From Costus lasius (Eukaryota > Streptophyta > Magnoliopsida > Zingiberales > Costaceae): a stretch of 64,000 bases of DNA. Of this stretch, positions 12,999 through 24,741 are shown one piece after another. Both the position numbers and the translations under genes were made by a program. Where the stretch lies: positions 27,109,565 to 27,173,564 of the forward strand of contig CM050451.1 of assembly GCA_027563935.2 (NCBI GenBank). Reading direction: 5' to 3'. Under the pieces are notes generated by a model. It did not search any database. It was not told the DNA's origin and saw nothing but the letters and a program-made list of their open reading frames with translations. Numbering within the stretch: position 1 is the first letter of the stretch; every line of letters begins with the position of its first letter.

Positions 12999-15374
12999 TG
13001 GTCATGGACGCACTTTCCTTGGTGCCTAATGTCCGTGCGGCAGACTACTTGGAGTAGTCTCAGCCTTAAACCCGTGTGCATGTTGAAAGTCCCCTTTCAA
13101 TAAGGGGGGCCGAAACCCTAAAGTGGCGCATACAAAACATGGGCAGCGGATACTAGGGTTTCATGGGATCGATGCATGTATTATGATCAACATTAAAACT
13201 TTTTGAATACAAGAAAGAATGCGATTCATACCATGGCCATTTCTAGATGGCGCCTTGGAAGCAAGAGAACAAAAGAGGTCTCCTCCAAATCGTCACACAC
13301 AAGATGATCAACGGCTTACTCCTTCTTGTCGTCCCTTGTGCTAGCAAGGATCGTCCAAGGTGTCTTTGATCGTTTGAAGGGAAGAGAGAGCTTTCCTTGC
13401 TTGGCGATTTTTTCTTCTTTTCGTCTACCACCTTTTTCTCACACGAATGTGTGAAGAGCCAAAGGCAAAACGGCGACCAGAGGGCGAGAGAGGGGCGACG
13501 TGAGAGAGATGTGGTCACGTTGTGACATGCTATCTAAAAATAGCAAAACCATCTCAACGTTCAAGTGACCCCAATCGCAAATGCCAACTTGAACCATACG
13601 CTCATCCAATGAGCTGGTTCAAATCGATTTGGTTCAATAACCAAATAAACCAAGCAATTAGTCCAGATTATAATAAACCCCTAAGGCTTAAGATCTGACC
13701 ATTGATCTCTTGATGCTCCTGATCTCACTGATCTAGCATCTATTCTCTCAATCGAAGCTTACCGATCTCAAGCCCTAATCAATCAAACATGATCAGACTA
13801 GATCTCACTTACAATCAGAGACTAAATCCCTTTAAACTGAACCCAAACAATTCAGTCCACACGATCTGACTTAAGTAAGCCATATCATTAAATTGTGCGA
13901 CCCTAAGGGTTTCCTTTAAATGTCGGTAACGATAACTTACGTTATCACGATCAGTGAGGGGTATCTAGCAACACATCACTGTCTCCCGATATAAAGGAAA
14001 GAGTCTTCCAAGACTACACCCAAACCACAGCACAAGTGTGAATCCAATTCACAAGGCATGCAAATTTCCTTTGCCACTGGATGTTCTTATTGGACAAGCG
14101 TGTCAAGCTTGTAGCTCCAATATGATGAGCATGATTAGATCAGATGAACACTGTCACCTGGGTATGGCCATACACTTTCTCAATCATCTCATACAGAGGG
14201 GGGCCCCTTTAGAACATCACACTCCAATTAAGGAGACGGCAATCCTTTATCTATCACTAGTGCCCTAACCTGACTCAAGCTCACCATCCAAGATAGTCTA
14301 TAACCATTATGTTTCAAATGATATTGAACTACCTCAAAACAATGACAATCATCATTTAGAAACACAAGTGATCTCAAGTCAGAGGAAATGTGCCACTTGT
14401 TGCAATCAAGGATTATTCACATTGTGACAAGCAATTGAATATCCTAGTAGGGTCTGTCCAGTACATCCAATGTACCCATGAGTCTACATCTTATTTCATG
14501 CTCGAAGCATCCTATAAGATTAGAACACATATTAGTCTCAATCATATCAAGGCTGTCTCATGTTCGCCAAGATATATCGACTAAGGACTTTACTGCATGT
14601 CAGCCCAGCTGAACAGCATTGAGACATTATTCAGAAGTATATGTATTGCAGCAGATAATATAACAAACTGAATAACAACCATTGCCTTTATAAACATAAG
14701 AGTTTATACATGACACTGTTACAATCCCAAGGCCTCAAACATTAGCCTTAAGGGCATACCCCAACACATGTACACATTAAATTCGGAAGCGTCACTATAA
14801 ACCAAGCCAACAATAATTCGAGAGCAACACCAGAAATCGAAAGGCACAAGAGATTTGCACAAGGCGGCGAGTAAAATGCTCACCCTGCCATTATATATTG
14901 ATAAAAGGCAACAATACAAGACAAAAATATAAGACACTAAGCAAATATTGAGTAGACCCTAGACCTATGACTTGGTGGAGAGGGCAAGTGTGTGGAACCT
15001 TGCAATTTTATACTTGCATGGGATCACAAGACTGCATTTAACCAAGGCACTACTACCCCTCTCAATACTAACCTAAGTACACAATCTAAGGGGTGTGAGT
15101 AGAAGGCTTCACAAGGGTTAGGTAGGCTAATTTTACATATTTGAGCCCCCCATCCTGGAGTACTTGTGAAAACATAGTCCCCCACTCACATGTACATGCT
15201 CCGGGACAGTCCCCCGAGTGCATCACAACCCTCAATGACCAAAACACATGGCACACATATGCCAAACCCTGCTTTTACATGGATCTACCCAAATACCCAT
15301 GGTTAAGACAAAAACACACATTGTCATGGTCGGGTAACAATGTAATTACACCTGAACTCCTCCGAACCCTGACA
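12999..15374 (-). repeat. 3' LTR of the gag-only element, split by a solo LTR
   Basis: The LTR parts are 12999-13083 and 14772-15374, about 688 bp once the insert and one target copy are removed. They match 17027-17674 closely along their length. On the minus strand the LTR begins TGTCAGGG beside the polypurine tract. The other copy ends TGACA, giving inverted TGTCA/TGACA ends. Confidence 0.75.
13084..14766. mobile_element. Solo LTR A (1683 bp), target duplication CATGT
   Basis: The insert begins TGAAAGTCCCC and ends ACCCCAACA. It is flanked by the 5 bp direct repeat CATGT (13079-13083 and 14767-14771). Removing it restores the LTR of the host retrotransposon, as the intact copy near 17100 shows. 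There is no internal retrotransposon region, so this is one LTR left by recombination. It shares word order ('gtgcgaccct', 'gccatacactttc', 'ggtc.gtccagta') with the 2.1 kb solo LTR at 47962-50070, so the two are related families. Confidence 0.75.
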
Positions 15375-15389
15375 TTCTCCCCCATTTTA
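15375..15389 (-). other. Polypurine tract of the gag-only element
   Basis: On the minus strand this reads TAAAATGGGGGAGAA, immediately before the LTR start TGTCAGGG. The position and purine content fit the plus-strand primer of an LTR retrotransposon. Confidence 0.65.
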
Positions 15390-15666
15390 ACGACCGATGC
15401 CCTCATCGACACAAAACATCCTTGTAGCTGGCCTTCGAGGTTGAAGCTTCATGATCATTGGGCTGCACTGAAGGAAAACTTCTGCCTTCGTTAATGTCGC
15501 AGTTGGAACTCAGAGAGAATGTGACCTTCTTCTCTTCCTTTGGCTTCATGGTTGCGGCCTCCTTGGCTACCAAGGCGTTCAATATCTGCTTCTGGGGGCA
15601 AGACCAGGGTTGGTGTTTTCCTCCTCATATAAAGCAATCCCAAGTCTGTTTGGGATGCCAATGCTG

Positions 15667-16983
15667 TCAGCTTGGTCGTCTCTTCGATTGTTGCTCCCCC
15701 ACTTGAGAATTACTTGGGTCGATCACCCGAAGTGCGCCTATCCTCGGTGTCTTGGAAGAATAAGTGATTGCGCATATACTTGGCGTCTTTGAAGAGGAAG
15801 GCTTGCCCGAAATAACAATGGTGCCATCTGAGTCACTTGAGCTGGATGATGGCATTGGGGCTTTCCCTTTCCGCTTGTCGTTGGTTGAAGTCTTCTCAAC
15901 CAACATTGCGTTCAACATCTTCCTCTGTTGGCAATCATGTATGTGGTGACTACCGCCACATAAATAACATACATATGGCCGGTTGTACGGTGGGTTTCTT
16001 TGGTCGCCACCATTGTGGGGTCGCTGGGGTCTGTTATGATGTTGAGTCCAGTTATTCTGCGGACTGTGTGGTGGACTCCTCCTATATTGGTTCCCATTAT
16101 GGTGCGGAGGACTCCTGTGATTGTCCCCTTGTCTATTCCCATTCACTTGAGGGGGTCGCTACGATGGTGAAGGTCGGTGCCTTTCCACGAGCTTGAAGTC
16201 AGTCAATTGCTCCGCTGCAGCTTGAGCGGATGCAAAATTCTAGACATTCCTCCTTTGCAACTCTTGCTGTGCCCAAGGTTGCAAGCCATTCATGAAGAAG
16301 AATAACTTTTCTTCATCTTCCATCTTGATGTCTAGGGAGATAGATGCGAACTTCCTAACATAATCACGGATGTCATCTGCGTGACAGAGGTTCGACAGCT
16401 TTTTCCTAACCATCAGTCCCATGTTCTCTGGACGGAACTAGGTCTTTAATGCCTGTTTTAGTTCCTCCCAACTCTTCATGGTGTCAGTGCCATCTTGCAC
16501 TCTGGTGCGCCACCATAGCTTTGCGTCACCAGTTAGATACCATGTTGCTATGGCAATCTTGATTCCCTTTGAATCAGGTTGGGTGACAAGGAAATACTGA
16601 TCCATGTCAAACAAGAAGTTCTCGAGTTCCTTGGCGTCTCGAGTGCCATTAAAACTTTGGGGTTCAGGAACCCTCATTTGTGCACGCTGGGGTTGCACAG
16701 TTCCCCCTCCTGCGTGCATTGCCATGGTGAAGACGGCTATCTGAGCCTTTAATTCCTCAATTTGAGCCCTCAGAAACTTGACGGACTCACGAGTATTGTC
16801 TTTATGTCCCTCCATTTCTATTGACAAGCCAACATGTTTCGCATTGACCAAATCTAGTTGGCCTTCAATATCAGTGAAACGCACTTCCTGGCGTTCACGG
16901 TGCCTTCTTCGCCTTTCCTCCCTATCCAGCTCGGGAGGGTTGCCCACTAGTGTTTCCACATCGGTTCCCTCGTAAATAGACAT
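15667..16983 (-). pseudogene. gag: Retrotransposon gag with zinc knuckle, three in-frame stops
   Basis: One reading frame runs from a Met at 16983 to a stop at 15667-15669, broken by stops at 16438-16440, 16240-16242 and 16159-16161. All segments keep the same frame, so it is a single gag decayed by point mutation. The order is: an acidic start (MSIYEGTD), a charged helical or coiled-coil stretch (REERRRRHRERQEVRF to about residue 80), then the gag core with TWYLTGDAKLWWRTRVQDG and FRPENMGLMVRKKL. A basic, Asn/His/Pro-rich linker follows, then a zinc knuckle C-x2-C-x3-H-x4-C (CYLCGGSHHIHDC, about 15931-15969). This knuckle spacing is common in plant Ty3 gag. At the first stop TAG directly follows the core and could come from CAG by one C to T change. 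Gag would form the particle that packages element RNA, and polymerase must come from another element. Confidence 0.82.
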
Positions 16984-17012
16984 TCTTGAGAGCCTGATCT
17001 ATAGATCGTTGG

Positions 17013-17024
17013 CCTCTGATACCA
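17013..17024 (-). other. Primer-binding site of the gag-only element, tRNA-Met type
   Basis: The minus-strand reading TGGTATCAGAGG lies two bases after the LTR terminus TGACA. It matches the initiator-Met primer-binding site except at the last base. Confidence 0.65.
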
Positions 17025-17026
17025 CT

Positions 17027-17674
17027 TGTCACTGACGCACTTTCCTTGGTGCCTAATGTCCGTGCGGCAGACTACTTGGAGTAGTCTCAGCCTTAAACCC
17101 ATGTGCATGTACGCACTAAATTCGGAAGCATCACTATAAACCGAGGCTACAATAATTCGAGGGCAACACTAGAAATCGAAAGGCACAAGAGATTTGCACA
17201 AAGCGGCGAGTAAAATGCTCACCCTGCCGTTATATATTGATAAAAGGAAACAATACAAGATAAAAATACAGGACACTAAGCAAATATTGAGTAGACCCTA
17301 GACCTATGATTTGGTGGAGAGGGCAGGTGTGTGGAACCTTGCAATTTTATACTTGCATGGGATCACAAGACTGCATTTAACCAAGGCACTACTACCCCTC
17401 TCAATACTAACCCAAGTACACAATCTAAGGGGTGTGAGTAGAAGGCTTCACAAGGGTTAGGTAGGCTAATTTTACACATTTGAGCCCCCCATCCTGAAGT
17501 ACTTGTGAAAACATAGTCCCTTACTCACATGTACATGCCCTGGGACAGTCCCCGAGAGCATCACAACCCCCAATGACCAAAACACATGACATATATGTGC
17601 CAAACCCTGCTTTTACATGGATCTACCCAAATACCCATGGTCAAGACAAAAACACACATTATCAGGGTAGGGTA
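17027..17674 (-). repeat. 5' LTR of the gag-only element, outer end truncated
   Basis: It is collinear with the split LTR at 12999-15374 from 'gacgcactttccttgg' to 'acacacatt.tca', then loses similarity near 17674. About 45 bp of the expected outer end are missing. Truncation of the 5' end removes the start of the U3 region. Confidence 0.7.
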
Positions 17675-18400
17675 GCCATAATTTGCTGACTTGCTCCGTT
17701 TTGCGTAAAATTTCTTGGGCGATCTCCTCTTGATGATGGTAATCCTTCTATGTATTTGATTTTGCTTGAAAATGCCTAAAAATAGTGCCTTTTTACCTGA
17801 AAACCATGAAAAACCAAAATAGAAGTAGACTTTGCAATATTCAATGAATTTATCATGAAGACAAGTAAAAGATCTTCAATTTAGCATGAAAAGATATCGA
17901 AAATGATACAAAATATACTATATATTTTGGTGACATCATGAAGAAGCAGAGGTTGCAGAGGATTTGATGAAGAAGTAGAAAAAGGTTCTGATCTTGATTC
18001 GTTCAACTCAATGGTCTTGGTCTCCTGGCCGAAGCTTGTTCGATTAGGGTTGGGGAGATGAACTTTAAATGTGTGCTTTTTCTTTCTTTGCAGAGGAGTC
18101 GGTGAAGAAGCAGAAGAAGGTTTTGATCTTCTGCAGAGGATTCGTTCAACTCAATGGTCTTGGTCTCCGGGCCGAAGCTTGTTCGATTAGGGTTGGGGAT
18201 ATGAACTTTAAAGGTGTGCTTTTTCTTTCTATGTGTTCTAACTGTAAGAAGATTTAGGTTTCCTCATCTTTCTTTGATAAATTTTGAGGGAAAAGGAGAC
18301 AGGGATCTTGCCGTATGAAAACTAATTTACCCCTTAGGGTTATTTTTTTAAAGGTTTAGGATTTGAATTTGTCTTTATACAGAATGATAGACCATTTTTT
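17675..18400. other. Unassigned segment with a ~135 bp tandem duplication
   Basis: Two similar units begin near 17968 and 18103. Both carry 'gattcgttcaactcaatggtc', 'ccgaagcttgttcg' and 'gtgtgctttttctttct', and the second has a 9 bp insertion. The piece resembles an exon plus intron start duplicated in tandem, but I do not recognise the protein. Confidence 0.5.
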
Positions 18401-19145
18401 GTGTTCGAATTGCAGATACTGTCTGAGCTTGATATATATGCAATTTTTGGAGCTAATAAGCCTTTGCAACTAGTTGACCGCAGAAGAGTATCTATGGTGG
18501 ATAATGGTGTTATCTTGATGAGATTTGAAGGGTTATATGAGACCCTTAACAGTCTTCGGAATTTGCATTGGAAAGGCTCCAGTCATATCAGGTACAGTAA
18601 GTTAGTTATATGTTTGAATATATTTTCTTTACTTCTCGTGTCTGTTAACTTATTTGGAATTTAAGAGTGTACCAAATATGTTAATGAGATAGACGTTTCT
18701 CTAGTTTGGGTAAGGAATGTAAGAGTGTATTTGTAGTTTTAAATTTCAAAACGAAGTTAGTTTTTTATTTATTTTGCAATTGTTGAACAAATTTGAAAGC
18801 AGAAACATTGCCCAATATGAGAAGAGAATAAAGGAGCTAACTAGTGAATGTAAAATGAAATCTGATGAATGTTATGAAACTTGGATGTCACTAACATATG
18901 CAAATCAGAGGATACATAAGTTAATTGTGGAACTTGACAATAAGATCATTCAGAATAAAAAACTTGATAAATAAATTCACTACTCTTGGGAGTTTTTCAA
19001 TTAAATAATTGATCTAATGTTTTCTTTCTCCTAAAACATTATGTTGAAAGGGAAATGGACAAATTTAGAAAAATTTCTGAAAAATACAATAATGATAAGA
19101 AGATGTGGACTGCTTCAATAAACGCGAATTTGATCTAGAGTTTTT
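18401..19145 (+). pseudogene. Kinesin-14-like gene fragments (stalk/neck region)
   Basis: Three collinear coding-like blocks lie on the plus strand. Block A (about 18415-18592) encodes SELDIYAIFGANKPLQL and VSMVDNGVILMRFEGLYETL. Block B (about 18774-18971) encodes YEKRIKELTSECKMKSDECY and WMSLTYANQRIHKLIVELDN. Block C (about 19051-19135) encodes EMDKFRKISEKYNNDKKMW. Blocks B and C match what I know of the coiled-coil region before the motor of plant KIN-14 kinesins (ELTSEC..K.DECYEAWMSL). No motor domain (GQTGSGKT) follows, the expected splice acceptor before block B is not evident, and stops lie between blocks, so this is a dead or captured fragment. Block A is not firmly tied to the same gene. 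Confidence 0.55.
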
Positions 19146-21035
19146 TATCTAATAAATATAGAGTAAATGATATAGTGTCTTTGAATCTAAGTACAACTCC
19201 ACTTCTTCCTTAATTTTATATCACATGCCTACATCAAAATTTCATTATTAGTGTAAAAAATAAGATTATGTGCTAACATGAGTAACAACATTAACTACTA
19301 ATGGACCAATGTTAATATAGGAATCTATAGATATGTTTAAGAAGGTAATCTAATAATAGGTGGGGAGTGTGGTGACAAGTTGGATATATAGGGGTCAAAG
19401 TTATGAAACATATATGACAATATATTATAATTTGAAAATGGTATTAATCACATGTCGGTTCATTTTCTTTGATTATCAACTTTTTTTTAATCTTAAAGCA
19501 TGGAACATAACTATTAGACATCAAAAAATTATAAGAGGTTGTATTCAAATATCATATGAACTTTAGTGGATGTGATCTAGAAGCAATTTATCTATTAACA
19601 TTATCAATGCTTTGGTTGTCTCCTTTCTTATTTTTTCGAGGAAGCAATTTATCTATGGATAGATTAATTCTAAATTATTTGCTTGGTCCTATCCACTTGC
19701 CTTAAATATGTCAACTTTCCAATTCATGCACTTGTCAATTAAATAAAAGCTCTATACTTAGCTCTATTTAATTCTCTGTCACACTAGATTTCTTTATGTC
19801 TTGTTCATCCTATCATGATTATGCAACTTCAAGCATTTATTTAATTTTGTGAATTGCCTCTCGGTTCTTGCTTTACTAAGAATAGTTTGGTACCATTTGA
19901 GAACACCTTGTCAACTTATTGTAACACATATCATATTCCTAATTTATAACTAGTTTTGATATTTTTTGTGTGATTAGAGCTTATGAATTGTAAACATTTG
20001 TTATATATCATGAATGTACAAACAGGCATGTTAGGATCTAGGAACCTAGTTGAACTTTAGTAATTCACATATTAGACTTATAGGCCTAAGTTGGCTGCAA
20101 CTTAACTGTTGTCTACCATAGTTATTTAAGCTTTTAGCTCTAGTTTTAGGTGTCTACCTTTCGGACGGCTCCACCAAACGAGGCATATCAATTTCTGTTA
20201 GTATTAAAAATTATGAATAATAAATAATATCCATATATTAAGTAAATTATAAAGGGAACTAGAAATCCCGAATGCAAGCATACTAGATAGGTATTAAATT
20301 AACTAAATCGTTGTATTTTTATGATTAAGAAGTATGACATCAAGGAATAGTACATTACTTTATCTAAAATTCATTAAGTTCATACTTTTTTTCCTTAAAA
20401 TTTTATATGATCTATGAGTAGGTGAATTCAAAATGAAATTAAATAACCGTTGACATGGTCTTGCTCAGTAAAATAAAATAGTGTATTACTTATTTTGTTA
20501 GTCATTTGTTTTTTGCGTATCATTTGAGCTCATTATTTGTTGCAATATAACATCAATTCTTGGGAATACCATATATTACATTGTTTTTCTTATTGGGTTG
20601 AATGCCAGTCATGTGGTTTATATATATATTTTTATGCTTACACAGTTAATGGATTAACGATGCACCGCCAACCAATAACTAGCAGAGAAGCATACCAACT
20701 GCAGCAACCGTAAAAGTGGTACAAATCTTGAAAGTTGTATATTTGAAACTCATTTCTTGGTTCAATGGAAAAATATTCATTGGACACATTGCTTTTATGT
20801 CTAAATTGATTTTGCAATTATCCTACACTGCAACTGAAACGTAACGATGACAACAATTCACTCATGGATATGCTTAATGCTCTAACTATTTTTTTTTAAA
20901 AGGAAGTACTTGATTTTTCTTACTGCATTGCCTTAATGATAGTTTTGTTGAAAGAGCATTGTTTAGTAGATAGATGAGATGATTAACATTGTCCCATTGA
21001 AAATTGTCCCTTGTTTCAATGTGATGATAAGCTTA
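19146..21035. other. AT-rich stretch without a supported gene
   Basis: No exon, RNA gene or complete transposon is evident. A short end of a MITE-like sequence (cggctccaccaaacgaggc, about 20163-20181) resembles the right end of the MITE near 57386-57545. Confidence 0.35.
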
Positions 21036-21214
21036 GAATTGTTGCAGCATAAGACTATTGATAGTGTGCTTGCACAAGGAGAGAAATTGGATAGCTTAGT
21101 TGAGAAGAGTTCAGATTGATAGTGTGCTTGCACAAGGAGAGAAATTGGATAGCTTAGTTGAGAAGAGTTCAGATTGATAGTGTGCTTGCACAAGGAGAGA
21201 AATTGGATAGCTTA
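21036..21214 (+). pseudogene. YKT6-like R-SNARE fragment with 58 bp unit repeated three times
   Basis: The plus strand reads LLQHKTIDSVLAQGEKLDSL followed by VEKSSD, which matches the start of the SNARE motif of YKT6 (HKTIDSVL..GEKLD.LVEKSSD). YKT6 is a membrane-fusion SNARE of the ER-Golgi-vacuole pathway. A 58 bp piece starting ATTGATAGTGTGC (units 21057-21114, 21115-21172 and a partial 21173-21214) is duplicated in tandem. Because 58 is not a multiple of three, each junction shifts the frame and a stop follows at once. The longin domain and the C-terminal CC(A)IL lipidation signal are not seen nearby. It is a broken fragment. Confidence 0.65.
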
Positions 21215-22043
21215 CTTGTTGCTTTGGATGCATCTATGGTTTCGTAATCATTGATATATAGTTAATTAAAAAAATGCTTATGAAGGATGACAACATGAAG
21301 ATATTCTATGTGCATAATTTTCAAGTATTTGTTTACTAAGGCTAGACATGCAAAGTAGGCCGACAATTTCTCATTTCCATGCACTTGTATCAATACAGTA
21401 ACAACTTTCGAGAAGTGTTTCTGGTGATTATTTTTTTGCCATTCTTTTTTTTTATGTTCTACAAGCAAGCCAAGAAAACCAACCAATGCTGTATTATATT
21501 GTGCTACTAGATATTTCACTCCTTAAGCATGTTATAAACTTGTATTGTAATACTTGCAGAGATTTGTTTTTTTTTTCATTGTCATTGTCACCCCTGCAGT
21601 TTTTGTTGAATATTCATATTATATTCTTTCCTCTTTAAGTATCAACATGGGAAATGTAATTCATGTTTTTAATCCATAGTGACGGTCTATTCATTATATA
21701 TATAAATTGGTGTTTTATATGCATTAGATAGAACTCAAGTGTTTGTTATTTGTTCAAGCTGAAATGGAACCAACATTCATGTGGTTATTACAGGGAAATG
21801 TAATTCATGTTTTTAATCCATTGTGGCGGTCTATTTATTATATATATGAATTGGTGTTTTACATGCATTAGATATAACTCAAGTGTTTGTCATTTGAATG
21901 AGAGAAGAATCTCAGATATTAATGTTTCCATGTAGTGAACGAACTCGGGACCAAATTGAGAAAATAAATACATGCCAAATTAAGAAAATTCTTAAACTTA
22001 AGGACCAAACTGAATTGAACACCTACAAAAATTTATACAACAC
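21215..22043. other. AT-rich spacer with a diverged direct repeat
   Basis: A block 'gggaaatgtaattcatg.ttttaatcca.....cggtctatt' occurs near 21650-21745 and again near 21793-21890, so there is a local duplication with a period of about 143 bp. No gene is supported. Confidence 0.4.
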
Positions 22044-22046
22044 TAA

Positions 22047-24738
22047 GGCTGTGTTTAATGGAGGGGATGGAAAGTGGGAGGAAAGGGAATCGAAGAAGGA
22101 AAGAAAGAGAAAATAAAAAGGAAAAGGAAAATAAAATGAAAAGAAAAGTAAAAAGATTTTTTGAATAGTGTTTAAGTAGAAGAAAAGAAAGTTGGAAAGA
22201 TTAATATAGTCACTCCCTTTTTTTTCTTTTTATACCCGCATTATATAAATATAATAAATATTATTAAAAATGATGATTTAATATTAATAAATAACTACAA
22301 AAATAATTAAATATTATTAAATACTCTCAAATTAATTAAGTATCATTAAATACTATAAATTTAATTAAATACTATTAAATACTATAAACTAATTAAATAT
22401 TATAAAATATTATATACTATAAAACTAATAAAATATTATTAAATACTATAGAAGAAAATTGAATATTAGTAAATATTATGAAGCTAATTAAATGTTATTA
22501 GATAAGATAATATTAATTAAATACTAGTATATACTATAAAACTAATGAAGTATTATTAAATACAATAAAATTGATTAAATATTATAAGCCTAATTAAATA
22601 TTATTAAATACTATAAATCTAATTAGATATTATTAATTAGGTGAGTGCTGGTTGAATTTGCTTGCTTGTCACAATGAATATAACATTGCGAAGACTTGAG
22701 AAGGCACATAAACTTAACAGCAGAAAGGAGTCTCAAGCATTTTAGACAATATTGTTCCAAAAAAACCAAATAATAACAAAATCAAGCCATTACAGGTACC
22801 CAAATAAGCATGTAACCAGCTCAACAGCATTTCCAAGCATGTAACCATCCAATATTGTTGTGACATGATACACAATTCAGTAAACATATAAAAGCAGGAC
22901 GTCAGACAACATGTCACTTTTGAGCAAGTCCTCCAATTCTGGTGGTTCAGACATCAAATGAGTAAGAATTCTTTGGCTGGCATCAACAACCACTTGCTTC
23001 AAATGCTTATGCGCACTCTGTTTGGAGACAATCAATGTAAGATCATCAAATATGTAGAAACCAATTTAAAATTTAATCTCATTGACCAATGATAATTTGA
23101 ATATTCTGCAGAAAGGTTCATATTACGAATTCATCAAAATGGGTAGATTACTGCACATCAAAAAATCAAAGGATCAATTGCCAAGAACATCTTCAGTTAA
23201 ACAATTTACAGTCATTGAATGAGTTGCTTTTGTGAATCTGATCATTTGAAGGCGTATATAAGAAACTGAAAGACTATTCTTGAGCTGAAATAAACAGTTA
23301 TGTGATAACATGAAAAAAAACAGACAAATCTCTGAGGTAAACAAGAAATAGATAACAAATCTCTCGAGGTAAACAAGAAACAAATAACAAACTGTAATTG
23401 AGAAGCTATAACTAAGTCGAGTATTGCCTACGAATTAATATTGGTCATTATGTAAGATATGGACAATCTTTCAAAACGGTGCTGTATTTGCTAGTACCAA
23501 TATTTGTAGATCTCAGTAAAACAGGCTCACTGAAATACAAAAAGTTTGTATATCACATTAATAGAACTAATAGGCGTCCTTTCTAGCATACTCAGACTCT
23601 AGATCTTGTACTCTCAGGAAAATATAATAGAAACTGCAATCTCCTGTTCGATGCGCAGGAAATACCTAGGAAAAGCTTTTTTGCCAAGATCCAATCAATT
23701 ACATGTTTATTGTTCTTGAAAACTAGCACACTCCATACAAAACACTATCAACCACAATTTTTATCACTTACTACTCTAAAACACAACAGTTAACATCAGA
23801 GGAACAAAAAAAAAGAGCAAGAAATACAGTACAAAGCGCTTAAATTTCACCGTAATGCTGCAACCTCAAAGCCGATTAGTCAAGGGGATAAAACATCAAA
23901 GGAGAAACACCGAATATGCAAGCTCATCTACCACTATAGATCGAAGAACCTAATTTCTGAACTAAAAAAAATTTAGAAGCACCGACTGACAGACATCAAG
24001 CTCGGCCAGTTCTTGGGAGTTGAAAAGACACATAAATGTAGTCTTCAGCGGCTCCTTCACTGTAAGAATTTCAACAAAAAAGTAAGAAAAAGATTCCTAT
24101 ATGGGCGTTACCACCCTTTATAGGGTTCCAAGAGGAACCCCGCGCCACTCAGCTACGTGAAGACACGTTGGCTGCTGAGCACCTCACCAACACTCAAGAA
24201 GAGATGGAGAGGAAGACTTGCAAGAGGGAACAACCATAGTTAGGTCAAAGACCTAACTCTCGGCAGCTATGTAGAGAATGAGGAGAGCAGCGTGTCCAGA
24301 TGTCCAGGTGCGTCACACCTTCCCTTCGCTTGTCGTCGCCTTAATCCGAAGAAGAGTAGCGACGACGAGCAAAAGCAAAGATCATCGTAACATACGGCAA
24401 GGAAGGAGAAGAAGAGAGCGACTAGAGAAAGGAGAAGAAGAACTGACACATACCTTCTCGAAGGGAAAGAAGGCAGCCGAAGGATGGATCTCCTGAACAG
24501 CAACGCACAAATGAGCAGTTGTGAGAGTCGGCTGGAGTGGGGTGAGATTAGGGCGACAAACGCACTCAGCCAACTTTCCCTGATATTTGGAGGGATCGAG
24601 ATATGAGAGAAAGTTCATTAATTTTTTCTTTTGTTTTTTCCTCTTTATTTTTCTATCCGTTGCATTAAACACATACAAATAGTAATCTTTCCTTCGTTTC
24701 TTCCCTTCCCTCCCCTTTCCTCTCAATTAAACACAACC
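22047..24738. mobile_element. Harbinger/Tourist-like TIR element, 2.7 kb, TSD TAA
   Basis: The left end GGCTGTGTTTAATGGAGGGG and the right end (reverse complement GGTTGTGTTTAATTGAGAGG) are inverted repeats. Similarity in purine-rich AGGAAAGGGA sequence extends some tens of bases farther. TAA directly flanks both ends (22044-22046 and 24739-24741). TAA/TTA duplications and a GG.TGTGTTT end are typical of PIF/Harbinger and Tourist elements. No DDE transposase is visible, so the element is non-autonomous. It contains an exon-like segment at 22877-23017, strongly AT-rich DNA at 22230-22650, and a purine-rich right subterminal region. Confidence 0.55.
22877..23017 (-). pseudogene. Exon-like segment inside the Harbinger-like element
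   Basis: On the minus strand an acceptor-like CTCCAAACAG is followed by 46 codons and a stop. The peptide starts SAHKHLKQVVVDASQRILTH and continues LMSEPPELEDLLKSD. Its composition is that of an ordinary soluble helical protein, unlike the AT-rich surroundings. I do not recognise the family. It could be the last exon of a captured host gene or of an unidentified gene reading leftward; no confident upstream exon was found. Confidence 0.35.
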
Positions 24739-24741
24739 TAA

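Larger units (their letters stand above)
12999..17674 (-). mobile_element. TR-GAG-like non-autonomous LTR retrotransposon (gag only), nested
   Basis: Two LTRs of about 690 bp flank only 1.65 kb of internal DNA. On the minus strand the order is LTR, tRNA-Met primer-binding site, gag, polypurine tract, LTR. No protease, reverse transcriptase or integrase is present and the internal region is too small to hold them. That is the definition of the TR-GAG class described in plant genomes. The 3' LTR (low-coordinate side) is split by a solo LTR at 13084-14766. The 5' LTR lacks its outer ~45 bp, so no target duplication of the element can be recovered. Confidence 0.75.
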
